A program made the position numbers and the translations under genes. A model generated the notes under the pieces. The model was not told where the DNA came from and made no database searches. It worked only from the letters and a program-made list of their open reading frames with translations. Below are positions 45,593 to 60,322 of a stretch of 64,000 nucleotides of DNA, piece after piece (position 1 is the stretch's first letter; each line of letters starts with the position of its first letter). Source of the DNA: JADJOM01 sp963825065 (GTDB lineage Bacteria > Gemmatimonadota > Gemmatimonadetes > Gemmatimonadales > GWC2-71-9); NCBI GenBank assembly GCA_963825065.1, contig CAWGRU010000008.1, positions 1 to 64,000 of the forward strand, written 5' to 3'.

Positions 45593-45700
45593 AGTACCGA
45601 GTACCGAGTACCGAGTTCCGAGTGTACTCGGCATCGTGGCACCGGCTTCCCGCGGTTCCAGGTCCCAAACTCGGAACTCGGAACTTGGAACTCGGAACTA
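45593..45700. repeat. Interspersed repeat type B with 7-bp arms, copy 1
   Basis: The left arm (plus strand) is a run of 7-bp units taccgag, taccgag, taccgag, ttccgag. The right arm is the complement, ctcggaa units. About 60 bp separate the arms. It fills the gap between the start of the asparaginase gene and the stop of the reductase gene. Confidence 0.75.
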
Positions 45701-46450
45701 CCCGCATAGCACGGAGCCCCCGTTCACATTCAGGATCTCCCCCGTCACGTGCCGCCCGAGCTCGCTGCAGAGGAAGAGGATCGGGCCGGCGATGTCCTCC
45801 GCGGTCGCGATCCGCTTGAGCGGAATGGTGTTCGCGATCCGCTCCCTGCCGCCGTCGCCGAAGGCCGGCCAGCTCATCTCGGTCTCCACCCATCCGGGCG
45901 CGACGCAGTTGACGGTGATCCCGGGCGCGCACTCGACGCAGAGCGACTTCACCAACGAGATCATCGCCCCCTTGGTGGCCGCGTAGTCGGCGTGGAAGGC
46001 CTCGCCCCGCTGCCCCGCCGTGCTGCCGACGAGGACGACCCGCCCCTCGGGGCGCATCCGGCGGAGCGCGGCACGGGTGGTGAGGAAGATCGCGTCGAGG
46101 TTGGCGCGCATGGTGGCCGCCCAGCGCTCGGCCGACATGTCCCGAATCGGGGTCTCCTCGGCCGGCCACACTCCGGCGTTGCCGACGAAGCAGTCGAGGG
46201 GGCCCAGCGCCTGCACGGCGCCATCGAACAGCTGCTCCACCGTCGCCGGATCGCCCAAATCGCCGGCGCCGACCCAGGCGCGGCGGCCGAGCTGGCGGAT
46301 CTCCGCGGCGACCGCGTCGGCCTCCGCCCTCCGCCGGTGGCAGGTGAGGGCGACATCGGCGCCGGCGCGCGCGAACAGCAGGGCTGCCGCCCGCCCGATC
46401 CCGCGAGAGGCACCGGTGATGAGGGCTGTCTTGCCGCTGAGGTTGATCAT
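45698..46450 (-). CDS. Short-chain dehydrogenase/reductase, FabG-like
   Basis: 250 residues from ATG 46450. NADP motif GKTALITGASRGIGRAAALL, then CFVGNAGVWP (NAG), GRVVLVGSTAGQRG (catalytic Ser), YAATKGAMISLVKS (YxxxK) and VNCVAPGWVETEM. The tail ENVNGGSVLCG-type end (ILNVNGGSVL) is the FabG tetramer tail. It is a 3-oxoacyl-ACP reductase or a related alcohol dehydrogenase. It overlaps the CpsB-type gene by ATGA. No other fatty-acid synthesis gene is near, so the true substrate is open. Confidence 0.9.
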   Translation of the reverse strand: MINLSGKTALITGASRGIGRAAALLFARAGADVALTCHRRRAEADAVAAEIRQLGRRAWVGAGDLGDPATVEQLFDGAVQALGPLDCFVGNAGVWPAEETPIRDMSAERWAATMRANLDAIFLTTRAALRRMRPEGRVVLVGSTAGQRGEAFHADYAATKGAMISLVKSLCVECAPGITVNCVAPGWVETEMSWPAFGDGGRERIANTIPLKRIATAEDIAGPILFLCSELGRHVTGEILNVNGGSVLCG

Positions 46451-47220
46451 GGCCGGTCTTCGCCGTGGGGACCGAGCAGAGTGCGCAGCCGCTCGAGGAA
46501 GGAGAATCGCCAGGCGAGCGGCGGGACCGACGCGACCGGCCGGTCGTCGAGAATCGCCTGCGGATTGCGGACCAGCAGCAGCTGGGCCTGACCGGCACCC
46601 TCGTGGGTCATCAGTTCATCCCACGCGCCCTTGAGGCTTCGGTCGTCGCCATGGTTGTCGCCGGCCGCGATATCGGCCAGCCCCTCCTGCACCAGCTCAC
46701 GGGCCCGCGCCCCGCGCGGCCTCGGGGAGAGCAGCGTCGGTCCGTCGACCTGCAGCAGGCTGCCGAGCGACTTCCAGCGCCGTGCATTGTCCACGGTGCA
46801 GCACCGGTACCGCTCGGGATGCGCGAGCAGCGGCACCAGGCCAAGCGCGACCACCAGCGCGAGCGCCTGCTCCACCGTCTGCGCCGCGACCATGCGGGGG
46901 AACTCCACCAGGATGTAGCGGGATCCGTTCAGGGTGACGCGACGATCGCGCGCCACCACCGTCTCCAGCGGGCGATCGAGCATGATTTCCGCCCCGCGGA
47001 AGATCCGGATCCCCTTCGGTACCCTGGGGCTCAGTGCCTCGAACGCCCGCTGATGCCGCGGCGGGGCACCGGCCGAAGCCTGGCTCGCCAGCAGGTGCGG
47101 GGTCAGGCAGATGCCGGTCACCCCCTGCGCCGCCAGCCGAGTGAGCACGGCGACCGACTGGTCCACGCTCTTCGAGCCGTCGTCGACGCCCGGAAGGAGG
47201 TGGCTGTGAAGGTCGATCAC
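46447..47220 (-). CDS. CpsB/CapC-type protein-tyrosine phosphatase (PHP domain)
   Basis: 257 residues. MIDLHSHLLPGVDDGSKSVD is the PHP metal-binding start (HxH...DDG). GVTGICLTPHLL, RGAEIMLDRPLE, LVEFPRM and LLAHPERYRCC (HPER) follow, then LVQEGLADIAAGDNHGDDR with the final D-x-H. In capsule systems this manganese-dependent phosphatase removes phosphate from the tyrosine kinase that controls polymer length. The Wzz-like protein at 2279-3344 has no kinase domain, so its partner kinase must be elsewhere. Confidence 0.9.
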   Translation of the reverse strand: MIDLHSHLLPGVDDGSKSVDQSVAVLTRLAAQGVTGICLTPHLLASQASAGAPPRHQRAFEALSPRVPKGIRIFRGAEIMLDRPLETVVARDRRVTLNGSRYILVEFPRMVAAQTVEQALALVVALGLVPLLAHPERYRCCTVDNARRWKSLGSLLQVDGPTLLSPRPRGARARELVQEGLADIAAGDNHGDDRSLKGAWDELMTHEGAGQAQLLLVRNPQAILDDRPVASVPPLAWRFSFLERLRTLLGPHGEDRP

Positions 47221-47540
47221 TCAGGCCACGCGCTCCCCGGCGAGCAGGTCCTCCGCAAAGGCGCCCAGCCGCTCCGGCGCGGACTCGGCCTGCGCCAGGA
47301 GGGCGAGGGTGATTAGGGCATCGGCGGCCAGGAGATCGAGGGCGATCGACCGGTCACCCGGGTGCTCCTCGACGATCGCCACGACCCGCTCGGCTGCCAG
47401 CGCCAGGTGATCCGCGATGGACTCGGCACCGGTCGGCACCCGGGAGTGCTCGAACACCCGGGCACGCAGGACCGTCGGCCCCCGGGCGGTCCGGGCCTCG
47501 AGCCAGCGGAGGGCGCCGGGGGGGATGCCCGCCGACTCGT

Positions 47541-47556
<16 letters not shown>
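47221..47556 (-). CDS. Small helical protein of unknown function
   Basis: 111 residues from ATG 47556. It is strongly alpha-helical and acidic: ESIADHLALAAERVVAIVEE, then SIALDLLAADALITLALLAQ. It has no signal peptide and no motif known to me. Its start lies 15 bp inside the 3' end of alaS, and it abuts the CpsB-type gene, so all three are likely co-transcribed. Confidence 0.6.
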
Positions 47557-50165
<2,609 letters not shown>

Positions 50166-50275
50166 AGGCCGAGAAATATAGCCCGGCCCAGGGGGAGGCG
50201 GGACCTGCCACTGCGATGGGTCATGGCTGTCGAACGTGGCGGGGAGCGATAGCTGGCGCCTGTCACAGGCTGGAA

Positions 50276-50917
50276 TCAGGCCGCACCATCTCCCTGCAGG
50301 ACCCTGGTGACCAGGTCGCTCACCCGATGGCCCGAGAAGCCGCGCCGCTCGAGATAGGCCAGCAGCCGACGCCGGCGGACGTCGCGGGGGAGGTTGGCGA
50401 GCTGGCGCGCCCGGCGCTTCGCGAGGTCGAGCGCGAGATCCAGCGCATCGTCGGGTTCGGGCCAATGGGCCTGGATCGCGGCCTCGATGAGCCCCCGATC
50501 GAGCCCCAGCGCCGAGAGATCCCGGCGGAGCCGTGAAGGCCCCCTGCCCCGCGCGGCGCGCGACTCAACGAACCGGTTCGCGAAGGCGGCATCGTCGAGC
50601 AGCCGGGTCGCGAGCGCCCGGCTGATCGCGAACTCCACCGCCTCCGGCGTGTGACCCTTCTGCTTGAGCCGGCGGCGGAGCTCCGACACGCCGAAGCTGC
50701 GCCGCTCCAGCGCACGGAGGAGGGCTCGCCACGCCCCCTCCTCGTCGGCGGCACGCCCCGCGGCACCGGCCTGCTCGCCGGCCCATTCGGCACCGATCGC
50801 GAAGCTCCCCGCGGCGACTGCCTCCTCGTGCACCGTGCAGAAGAGACGGCCGTCCACCAGCACCCGCACCGCACCGGGACGCTTCGGGTCGGGCTCGAGC
50901 CCCGTGATTCTCGCCAT
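50276..50917 (-). CDS. recX: Regulatory protein RecX
   Basis: 213 residues. It has three helical repeats of the RecX type: LRALERRSFGVSELRRRLKQ, RLLDDAAFANRFVESRAARG and PSRLRRDLSALGLDRGLIEA, followed by LLAYLERRGFSGHRVSDLVT. The N-terminal 60 residues (RITGLEPDPKRPGAVRVLVD) form the beta-rich start. RecX caps and limits RecA filaments. It lies 21 bp after recA on the same strand, the common recA-recX arrangement, with read-through expression. Confidence 0.92.
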   Translation of the reverse strand: MARITGLEPDPKRPGAVRVLVDGRLFCTVHEEAVAAGSFAIGAEWAGEQAGAAGRAADEEGAWRALLRALERRSFGVSELRRRLKQKGHTPEAVEFAISRALATRLLDDAAFANRFVESRAARGRGPSRLRRDLSALGLDRGLIEAAIQAHWPEPDDALDLALDLAKRRARQLANLPRDVRRRRLLAYLERRGFSGHRVSDLVTRVLQGDGAA

Positions 50918-50938
50918 GGTCGATGAATTGCGGAGTGT

Positions 50939-51985
<1,047 letters not shown>

Positions 51986-52051
51986 TTGGTTTCTCGCAAT
52001 CTCTAAGTGGCGTGTTTTGATTCATTGGAAGACTTGAGCCAATGTACAACC

Positions 52052-52066
52052 GAACATGATCCGAAG
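52052..52066 (-). promoter_or_regulatory. Weak candidate SOS-type operator of recA
   Basis: On the coding strand of recA the upstream region has CTTC-N7-GTTC (plus strand GAAC at 52052-52055 and GAAG at 52063-52066), one mismatch from the direct-repeat LexA box GTTC-N7-GTTC known from alphaproteobacteria. It lies about 70 bp before the recA ATG. The phylum is unknown and one half is imperfect, so this is only a pointer. Confidence 0.2.
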
Positions 52067-52106
52067 CAATAGTTAAATTGTGGATCATTTTCATCCATAT
52101 AGCCTA

Positions 52107-52514
52107 TCATGGTGGACGAGCACGCCAGGCATCCTCGAGGTGCTCGATTCGGCTGGCGTCATCCGTCTGGGGGACCACCTCGATCACATCGAAGCGATAG
52201 ACGTCCCCGGGGCGGCCGTAGCGGAGGCGCCAAACTTCGGCCACCCGCTCGAGGGTTCGGCGCTTTCTCCACCCGACGGCGAGGCGGCCCGGACCCATCT
52301 CCCCGCCCCGCCGGGTCTTCACCTCGATGAACGCCACGAGGGTGCCCCGTCGAGCCACCAGATCGAGGTCGTTGCGGCCGACCCGGAAGCGGTGGGCCTC
52401 CACCTGCCAGCCCCCCGCGAGGAGGTAGCCGATGGCGTCCTCTTCCCCCGAGAGGCCGAGTCGGTGGCGGGGGTCGGTCCAGGTGTCGGGGGATGGGGCG
52501 TGGTGGCGCGGCAT
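52107..52514 (-). CDS. YraN/UPF0102 family protein
   Basis: 135 residues when started at ATG 52514 (MPRHHAPSPDTWTDPRHRLG); ATG 52553 is an alternative. The nuclease-like core reads LSGEEDAIGYLLAGGWQVEA, RNDLDLVARRGTLVAFIEVK (D-x-D and E-V-K of the restriction-endonuclease-like fold) and ERVAEVWRLRYG, then VYRFDVIEVV. The family is near-universal, and its role in DNA processing is not settled. It lies upstream of recA and downstream of the phenylalanine hydroxylase gene, all on the minus strand. Confidence 0.88.
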   Translation of the reverse strand: MPRHHAPSPDTWTDPRHRLGLSGEEDAIGYLLAGGWQVEAHRFRVGRNDLDLVARRGTLVAFIEVKTRRGGEMGPGRLAVGWRKRRTLERVAEVWRLRYGRPGDVYRFDVIEVVPQTDDASRIEHLEDAWRARPP

Positions 52515-52608
52515 GGAGTCACGATAGGGACGCCATGCCGCCGCCTTGGGCACCGAAAAGCGATAGGGGTGGTGCAGGAAACGCGGCAGCCCGCGGAGCC
52601 AGCGGTCG

Positions 52609-53562
52609 CTAGTGCGCGGCCAGTGCGGCGTCGAGGAAGCTCTTGAGGTCGACCTCGTTCACTCCCGGTTCGCCCGGCTGCAGGTTGTCGAGCAGGCCCG
52701 CGTCCATCCGCTTCTCGAGGTCGTGCACCAGGTAGAAGAGGTGCTCGAAGTCCTCGATCACGAACAGGAGCGGCTGGTAGTGGTGGATCTCGAACGACTG
52801 ATTGACGATCCACTCCACCTGGGCCGGGAAGCGCTGCACCAGCGGCGAGTCCACCGAATGCGCCAGCTCGCCGTAGCTCGAGAGCAGCCCGCTGCCGTAG
52901 ACCCGGACCTGCCCCGGCGCGATCGCCGCGTCGGGCCGCTCCCGCATCAGCCCGAACTCCACCGTGAACCAGAAGAAGCGGGCGAGACCCTTCATGACGC
53001 TGGTCAGCACCCGGATCCGCTCCTCGGTGTCGCGGATCCCGGCGACCCGCTCCGCCGTGCGTTCCGCGAACCGTCCGAACCTGACCAGCGCCTCGGCGAA
53101 GGCCTGATCGGTGTGCATCGGCACGTGACCGGCGATGTCGTGAAAGATGTCAGGCTCGGGCAGGTAGTCGAGCGAGGAGCCGTCACGGATCGTGATCGTG
53201 GTGGGAAACTCCCGCTGCCTGAGGCAGTCGAAGAACAGGTAGGCCGGGACATAGCCGCTGACCGGCTTCGCCTTGAAGCCGGTGCGGGGCTCGAGGAACC
53301 TGTTGATGTCGTCGCAGCGGGGCACGTGCAGGGGATCGAGGTGCAGGGTCTCGATGCCCTCGAGGAATCGGCCGTTGGCGTAGCGCTCCCAGCGGGGCCG
53401 GATCCGCTCGAGCAGCCGGCCCCAGGTCGCGTGGTTGTCTTCGCTGTACAGCTCGTACGGCTGGCTGATGTACAGCTGGCCGTTCGCCTGCGCCTGCTCG
53501 ATGAATGGTGCGCGCGTCGTGGTCAGCCCCGCCACCCCGCCCGCCGTCGCCGATCCGCTCAT
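52609..53562 (-). CDS. phhA: Phenylalanine 4-monooxygenase
   Basis: 317 residues, monofunctional bacterial size. Fe ligands are in PDIFHDIAGHVPMHTDQAFA (H-x4-H) and FFWFTVEFGLM (Glu). YEDFEHLF-type VIEDFEHLFYLVHDLEKRMD ends the catalytic part. The N-terminal part has NHATWGRLLERIRPRWERYA (the W-x-x-L block). It hydroxylates phenylalanine to tyrosine using tetrahydropterin and O2. No pterin dehydratase gene is next to it. It is the last gene of the tyrosine operon, 12 bp after fumarylacetoacetase with an AAGGAG site. Confidence 0.95.
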   Translation of the reverse strand: MSGSATAGGVAGLTTTRAPFIEQAQANGQLYISQPYELYSEDNHATWGRLLERIRPRWERYANGRFLEGIETLHLDPLHVPRCDDINRFLEPRTGFKAKPVSGYVPAYLFFDCLRQREFPTTITIRDGSSLDYLPEPDIFHDIAGHVPMHTDQAFAEALVRFGRFAERTAERVAGIRDTEERIRVLTSVMKGLARFFWFTVEFGLMRERPDAAIAPGQVRVYGSGLLSSYGELAHSVDSPLVQRFPAQVEWIVNQSFEIHHYQPLLFVIEDFEHLFYLVHDLEKRMDAGLLDNLQPGEPGVNEVDLKSFLDAALAAH

Positions 53563-53574
53563 GGGTGCTCCTTG

Positions 53575-54903
53575 TCAGTCCGTTGCCGGCAGCAGTCTGC
53601 CGCGGCATTCGCCCAGTCCGATGCGGACGGCTCCGGGCCGCTCGCACCAGCCGCTCATGACCACCTCGTCGCCATCCTCGAGAAAGGTGCGGACCTCGCC
53701 GGACGGCAGGGTGAGTGGTTCCTTGCCGCGCCAGGAGAGTTCCAGCATGCAGCCGCGCTCCTCCCGCGTCGGCCCGGAGACCGTACCGCTGCCCACCAGA
53801 TCCCCCGGACGAAGGTTGCACCCGTTGCTGGCGTGGTGGGTCACCAGCTGGGCCAGCGTCCAGTACATCTGCCGGAAGTCGGTTTGGCTCAGACGGGCAG
53901 GCGGCAGACCCTGGTCCCGCATGCGCGCCGTGTGCAGCGCCACCTCGAGGGTGATCGCGATCCCGCCATGCCCGCGGTTCCCGGCGTCCTCCAGATAGGC
54001 GAGGGGCGCCGGATCTCCGGCGGGCCGCTCGAACGCCGGGACCCTGAACGGCGCCAGGGCTTCCATGGTCACCACCCATGGCGAGACGGTGGTCGCGAAG
54101 TTCTTGGCCAGGAAGGGGCCCAGCGGCTGATACTCCCACGACTGCAGGTCGCGCGCCGACCAGTCATTCAGCAGACTGATCCCGAACAGGTGACGCTCCG
54201 CCTCGGCCATGGGGATGACCTGACCCAGGGCGTTCTCCTCGGCGATCCATGCCCCGATCTCCAGCTCGTAGTCCATCTGTCGCGACGGTCCGAAGGCCGG
54301 GGCGGCCGCGTCGGGTGGCTTGGCCTGGCCCCGGGGCCGGCGGATCGTGGCCCCACTCGCCACGACCGACGAGGCCCGGCCGTGATAGCCGATCGGGACC
54401 CACTTGTAGTTCGGCAACAGCGGACTGTCGGGACGGAACATCGATCCGACGTTGGTCGCGTGGAACAGCGAGGCGTAGAAGTCCGAGTAGTCCCCGATGT
54501 CCGCAGGGAGCTGAAGTTCCACCTCCCGGATCGGGCGGAGCAGACGCTCCTGCAACGCGCGTTCTCCCGCCAGCGCGCTCTCCGCGCCGAGCAGGGTGGA
54601 GATCGCTGCCCTGAGCGTGCGCCGGGCCTCCTGCGGCTGCGCCATGAGACCGTTCAGCCGCGGGGCGTGGCAGGCCGTAGCCACCCGCTCCGGGGCCTCC
54701 AGGCTGCCGGACTCCAGCGCGGCGGCGAGGTCCAGGACCCGGTCGCCGATCGCCACCCCGATGCGGGGGCGGTCCCCGGGCGAGGCGCGAAACACGCCGA
54801 ACGGGAGGTTCTGCAGGGGGAAGTCCGCTCCCGGGAGATTCGCCGAGGCGACCCAACTCCTGCGGGCCGGATCGTGGGTGGCGTCGAGCGGTACGTGGCT
54901 CAC
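53575..54903 (-). CDS. fahA: Fumarylacetoacetase
   Basis: 442 residues. The N-terminal SH3-like part starts SWVASANLPGADFPLQNLPF with GVFR. The catalytic part has DYSDFYASLFHATNVGSMFR (catalytic His and metal-binding Asp), PNYKWVPIGYHGRASSVVAS, QMDYELEIGAWIAEEN (Glu pair) and LLNDWSARDLQSWEYQPLGP, then FLAKNFATTVSPWVV. It hydrolyses fumarylacetoacetate to fumarate and acetoacetate, the last step of tyrosine breakdown. The start overlaps the gene before it (ATGA). The isomerase for maleylacetoacetate is not in the window. Confidence 0.95.
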   Translation of the reverse strand: MSHVPLDATHDPARRSWVASANLPGADFPLQNLPFGVFRASPGDRPRIGVAIGDRVLDLAAALESGSLEAPERVATACHAPRLNGLMAQPQEARRTLRAAISTLLGAESALAGERALQERLLRPIREVELQLPADIGDYSDFYASLFHATNVGSMFRPDSPLLPNYKWVPIGYHGRASSVVASGATIRRPRGQAKPPDAAAPAFGPSRQMDYELEIGAWIAEENALGQVIPMAEAERHLFGISLLNDWSARDLQSWEYQPLGPFLAKNFATTVSPWVVTMEALAPFRVPAFERPAGDPAPLAYLEDAGNRGHGGIAITLEVALHTARMRDQGLPPARLSQTDFRQMYWTLAQLVTHHASNGCNLRPGDLVGSGTVSGPTREERGCMLELSWRGKEPLTLPSGEVRTFLEDGDEVVMSGWCERPGAVRIGLGECRGRLLPATD

Positions 54904-55822
54904 GAATCGATCTCGTCCAGGGGCTCGGTGAATGAGCAGGAACCAATCGCCTTGGCGTACTGCCGGCGCGCGCGGCGGATCTCCTCGATGCCGATCTCGA
55001 TGCCCTCCCAGCGGATCGCGCCGGGCGCGCTGAGCTCGAGCGTGGTGCGCGCCTCGGCGACCAGCAGCCGGCGCGCCTCCGACTCGGGGCGTCCGTGCCA
55101 GAGCACCGTCGCGGCCAGGACGAGATTCAGGTACCCGAACATCGTCGCAGAGGCGCTCCCCGCAACATAAGTGAGCGGCGCGGGACCTCGGACCGGATGA
55201 TGCAGCCCCGCCGTGGCCTTGAACGGGACCCGGGCGGCCGCAGTGGCCCGGAGAAATCCGAGGACCAGCTCCGGCGAGGGAAAGTCGCTCGCCTGGATCC
55301 CGCCGGTACGGATCTTCGCCAGGCCACCGGTCTCGCGGACGGCGGCCACCAGCGGCGCGAGATCGTCACCGAGGGGCAGCTCGCAGTAAGCCTCGATGGC
55401 GGGCCCCGCACCGCGGACGACCCGCTGGACCTGATCCACGTTCAGCGTGCGTGCCTCGAGCGACAGGACCTGCGGCCCACCGTGGACGTGCCGCTCGTTG
55501 AACTCGAGGACCCGGCCGATCTCCTGGGTCGACTCCTGCCCGAGGAGCGCGGTGAGCGGCCAGCGGGTGCCCAGCCGCTCCGCCTCGGTGAGCGAGCCCA
55601 GCGCCGATTCAAACTCCGGCAGCCGGGCGACGGGCACCACGAACCGGCCGAGTGCCCAGGCATCCGGCCGCCGCTGGTAGGCAGCGAAGTTCCGGACCGC
55701 CGCGGTCATCTCGAGGCCGGCCGGCGGAAAGAGCCCCGCGTAGTCGATCAGCCCCTCGAGCAGGGCGCGCAGCGCCGCGGCGTCCCGTCCGGGATGCTGG
55801 CTGCCGGGAGCGGCGGCCGAGC

Positions 55823-55826
<4 letters not shown>
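54900..55826 (-). CDS. Uncharacterised conserved protein of the tyrosine operon
   Basis: 308 residues, coupled by ATGA to the genes on both sides. Recognisable blocks are LRALLEGLIDYAGLFPPAGL near the start, RFVVPVARLPEFE, GGLAKIRTGGIQASDFPSPE, and VPFKATAGLHHPVRGPAPLT followed by MFGYLNLVLAATVLWHG. The alternation of strands ending in K-x-R-T-G and F-K-A-T-A-G-L-H-H-P suggests a TIM barrel with a Lys/Arg phosphate or carboxylate site and two His. I do not know its reaction. Its fixed place between the acetoacetate ligase and fumarylacetoacetase suggests a part in this pathway, perhaps as the missing maleylacetoacetate isomerase, but that is speculation. Confidence 0.75.
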
Positions 55827-57814
<1,988 letters not shown>

Positions 57815-57827
57815 GAGAAGCGGGTTG

Positions 57828-57898
57828 CGAGTTCCGAGTACCGAGTACCGTGTGCCTGGGAGTGGATGCGCGGGACTCCGCACTCGGCACTCGGAACA
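57828..57898. repeat. Interspersed repeat type B with 7-bp arms, copy 2
   Basis: A short copy: left arm gttccgagtaccgagtaccg, right arm cactcggcactcggaac, with a 30-bp middle. It sits between the stop of hmgA (57903) and the start of the acetoacetyl-CoA synthetase gene (57814), inside the tyrosine operon, where it could weaken downstream expression by attenuation or mark a processing site. Confidence 0.7.
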
Positions 57899-57902
57899 CC
57901 CG

Positions 57903-59096
57903 TCACGAGGTCGGCGGGTTGAACTGGGCGTGCTGCTGATCGAGCCACGACTTGTGATAGCCTGGATCCTCGATGGCCAGCGCCGCGGTCGCGACCTTGA
58001 GCGGGCGGAAGGAGTCCATCATCACGGCCAGCTCGTTGGTGGCCTTGGCACCGATGGAGGCCTCGGCCCGCCCCGGATGCGGGCCGTGCGGCAGGCCGTC
58101 GGGGTGGTGGGTGATGGACCCGTACTCGATGCCCTTGCGGCTCATGAACTCGCTGGAGGCGTAGAAGAGCACCTCGTCGGAGTCGACGTTGCTGTGGTTG
58201 TACGGCGCCGGCACCGCGTTGGGATCGAAGTCATAGGGCCGCGGACAGAACGAACAGATCACGAATCCGTCGCCCTGGAACGTCTGGTGCACCGGCGGGG
58301 GCTGGTGAATGCGCCCGACGATCGGCTCGAAATCGTTGATGTTGAAGATCCACGGGTAGAAGTACCCGTCCCAGCCGACCACGTCGAGCGGGTGGTGGTC
58401 GAGCACCAGCTCGTTGACGGCGTCGTACTGCTTGACGAGCACCGGGAAATCGCCCTTCTCGTCATGGGGCCGCAGCTCCATCGGGCGGCGGATGTCCCGC
58501 TCGCTGAACGGTGCGCCCTCCAGCAGCTGGCCGAACTCGTTGTGGTAGCGCTTCGGGAAACGGATATGGCCGCGGCTCTCGAACACCACGAACTTCGCCG
58601 GCCCGGCCGCCAGGTCGAGCCTCCAGCGATGCAGGATGTTGCGGTGGATGACGACGTAGTCGCCGGCGCGGAACGGCAGGTCGCCGAAGACCGATTCCAG
58701 CACGCCCTTTCCCTCGACGACGTAGACGCACTCGTCGGCCTGGGAGTTCCGGTAGCAGTGGGCGTCGTTCTCGTCCGGCTCCACGTACAGCATCGCGATG
58801 TCGCGGTTGAAGAGCAGCGGGATGCGGTCGATCGTGGGGCTGCCGCCCTGCTTGATCCGGCTGGTGAGGAAGTGCCGGTGACGGAGGCTGGTGTCCTCGT
58901 CGGCGGTCCAGACGATATCGCGCAGCTTGCGGGCGGACTTGACCGTGGTCGGCGGATGGATGTGATAGAGCAGAGCGGAGGTGCCGGTGAACCCCTCATG
59001 CCCCATCAGCTCCTCGGCGTACAATCCCCCGTCCGGGCGGCGGAAGACGGTGTGCCGCTTGCGCGGGATCTGGCCGATCGCGTGGTAGAAGGGCAT
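57903..59096 (-). CDS. hmgA: Homogentisate 1,2-dioxygenase
   Basis: 397 residues, near the usual length. MPFYHAIGQIPRKRHTVFRR and LYAEELMGHEGFTGTSALLY open the protein. The cupin core has ADECVYVVEGKGVLESVFGD and GDYVVIHRNILHRW. Fe ligands are in EVLFYASSEFMSRKGIEYGS, then THHPDGLPHGPHPG. It opens the ring of homogentisate with O2 to maleylacetoacetate. The ATG overlaps the stop of hpd by one base (TGATG), so the two are coupled. Confidence 0.96.
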   Translation of the reverse strand: MPFYHAIGQIPRKRHTVFRRPDGGLYAEELMGHEGFTGTSALLYHIHPPTTVKSARKLRDIVWTADEDTSLRHRHFLTSRIKQGGSPTIDRIPLLFNRDIAMLYVEPDENDAHCYRNSQADECVYVVEGKGVLESVFGDLPFRAGDYVVIHRNILHRWRLDLAAGPAKFVVFESRGHIRFPKRYHNEFGQLLEGAPFSERDIRRPMELRPHDEKGDFPVLVKQYDAVNELVLDHHPLDVVGWDGYFYPWIFNINDFEPIVGRIHQPPPVHQTFQGDGFVICSFCPRPYDFDPNAVPAPYNHSNVDSDEVLFYASSEFMSRKGIEYGSITHHPDGLPHGPHPGRAEASIGAKATNELAVMMDSFRPLKVATAALAIEDPGYHKSWLDQQHAQFNPPTS

Positions 59097-60223
59097 CAGA
59101 GATTCCCCCGGAGCGCCTGCTCGCGCTCGATGGCCTCGAACAGCGCCTTGAAGTTGCCCTTGCCGAAGCTCTTGGCGCCCTTGCGCTGGATGATCTCGTA
59201 GAACACCGTCGGCCGATCCTGGACCGGCTTGGTGAAGATCTGCAGCAGGTAGCCCTCGTCGTCGCGGTCGATCAGGATCCCCAGTTCCCGCAGCGGCGCG
59301 AGACTTTCGTCGATGGTGCCCACCCGGTCAAGGACGGTCTCGTAGTAGCTGCCGGGGACGGTGAGGAACTCCACCCCCCGGTCACGGAGCGCACTCACCG
59401 TGGCGATGATGTTGTCGGTTGCGATCGCCACGTGCTGCACGCCGGGCCCGCGATAGAATTCGAGGTACTCGTCGATCTGCGACTTCTTCTTCCCCTCGGC
59501 CGGTTCGTTGATGGGGAACTTGATCCGCTCGTTTCCGCTCGACATCACCTTCGACATCAGGGCGGAGTACTCCGTCGAGATGTCCTTGTCGTCGAAGGAA
59601 ATGAGATTCTTGAAGCCCATCACCCGCTCGTAGAAGCCCACCCACTCGTTCATCCTGCCCAGCTCGACGTTGCCGACACAATGGTCGACGTACTTGAGAC
59701 CGACCGGAGCGGGCTGGTAGTGCGGGGCGACCGGGCGGAACCCGGGCAGGAAGAGTCCGAGGTAGTTCCGCCGCTCCACCAGGCTGTGGATGGTATCGCC
59801 GTAGGTCCGGATCGCGGCGATCACCACTTCACCCTGAGCGTCCTCGAGCACCGTGGGCTCCTGCACCGCGGTGGCGCCGTGCGCCGTGGCGTAGGCGAAC
59901 GACTTCCGGCAATCATCGACCCACAGGGCCAGATCCCGCACGCCGTCGCCGTGCTTCCGGTGATGCTCGGCGATGGGCGAGTCGGGCCCCATCGCCGAGG
60001 TGAGGACGAATCGCACCTTGTCCTGGATCAGCAGATAGCTCGCCCGGTCCCGCACCCCGGTCTCGGGGCCGCGATAGCCGACCAGCTGGAATCCGAAGGC
60101 GGTGCGGTAGTAGTGGCTCGCCTGCTTGGCGTTGCCGACGTAGAACTCGACGAAGTCGGTCCCGTTGATCGGAAAGGGATCGACGACGGGGGTGGACGCG
60201 GAGGAGCGGACCTGGGTGGCCAT
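59096..60223 (-). CDS. hpd: 4-hydroxyphenylpyruvate dioxygenase
   Basis: 375 residues from ATG 60223 (MATQVRSSASTPVVDPFPIN); ATG 60280 is a less likely alternative. The first VOC domain has FVEFYVGNAKQASHYYRTAF. The Fe ligands of the second are KYVDHCVGNV (His), GVQHVAIATDNI (His) and FYEIIQRKGAKSFGKGNF (Glu). It converts 4-hydroxyphenylpyruvate to homogentisate with O2. It is the first gene of the tyrosine operon and is divergent from a LysR gene 99 bp away, which is the likely regulator. Confidence 0.97.
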   Translation of the reverse strand: MATQVRSSASTPVVDPFPINGTDFVEFYVGNAKQASHYYRTAFGFQLVGYRGPETGVRDRASYLLIQDKVRFVLTSAMGPDSPIAEHHRKHGDGVRDLALWVDDCRKSFAYATAHGATAVQEPTVLEDAQGEVVIAAIRTYGDTIHSLVERRNYLGLFLPGFRPVAPHYQPAPVGLKYVDHCVGNVELGRMNEWVGFYERVMGFKNLISFDDKDISTEYSALMSKVMSSGNERIKFPINEPAEGKKKSQIDEYLEFYRGPGVQHVAIATDNIIATVSALRDRGVEFLTVPGSYYETVLDRVGTIDESLAPLRELGILIDRDDEGYLLQIFTKPVQDRPTVFYEIIQRKGAKSFGKGNFKALFEAIEREQALRGNL

Positions 60224-60322
60224 ACGGGCTCCGGGCAAGGGGACCAGCTGCTGCCTCGAACCTAGCAATCGGGTACCCATATGTCCAATATTACTGATCC
60301 GCCACACTGAGACGTCGGTGAT
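60224..60322. promoter_or_regulatory. Divergent promoter region between hpd and the LysR gene
   Basis: 99 bp with an AT-rich core (CATATGTCCAATATTACTGAT, around 60277-60297) in an otherwise GC-rich sequence. LysR regulators bind T-N11-A palindromes in such gaps, and the core contains imperfect inverted elements of this kind, though none is perfect. Both promoters must lie here. Confidence 0.4.

Noticed and set aside
52052..52066. A firm LexA box at recA
   Set aside because: One half-site has a mismatch and the box type of this lineage is unknown. It is kept only as a weak regulatory feature.
52612..55170. A plus-strand frame of 852 codons
   Set aside because: It is antisense to phenylalanine hydroxylase and fumarylacetoacetase.
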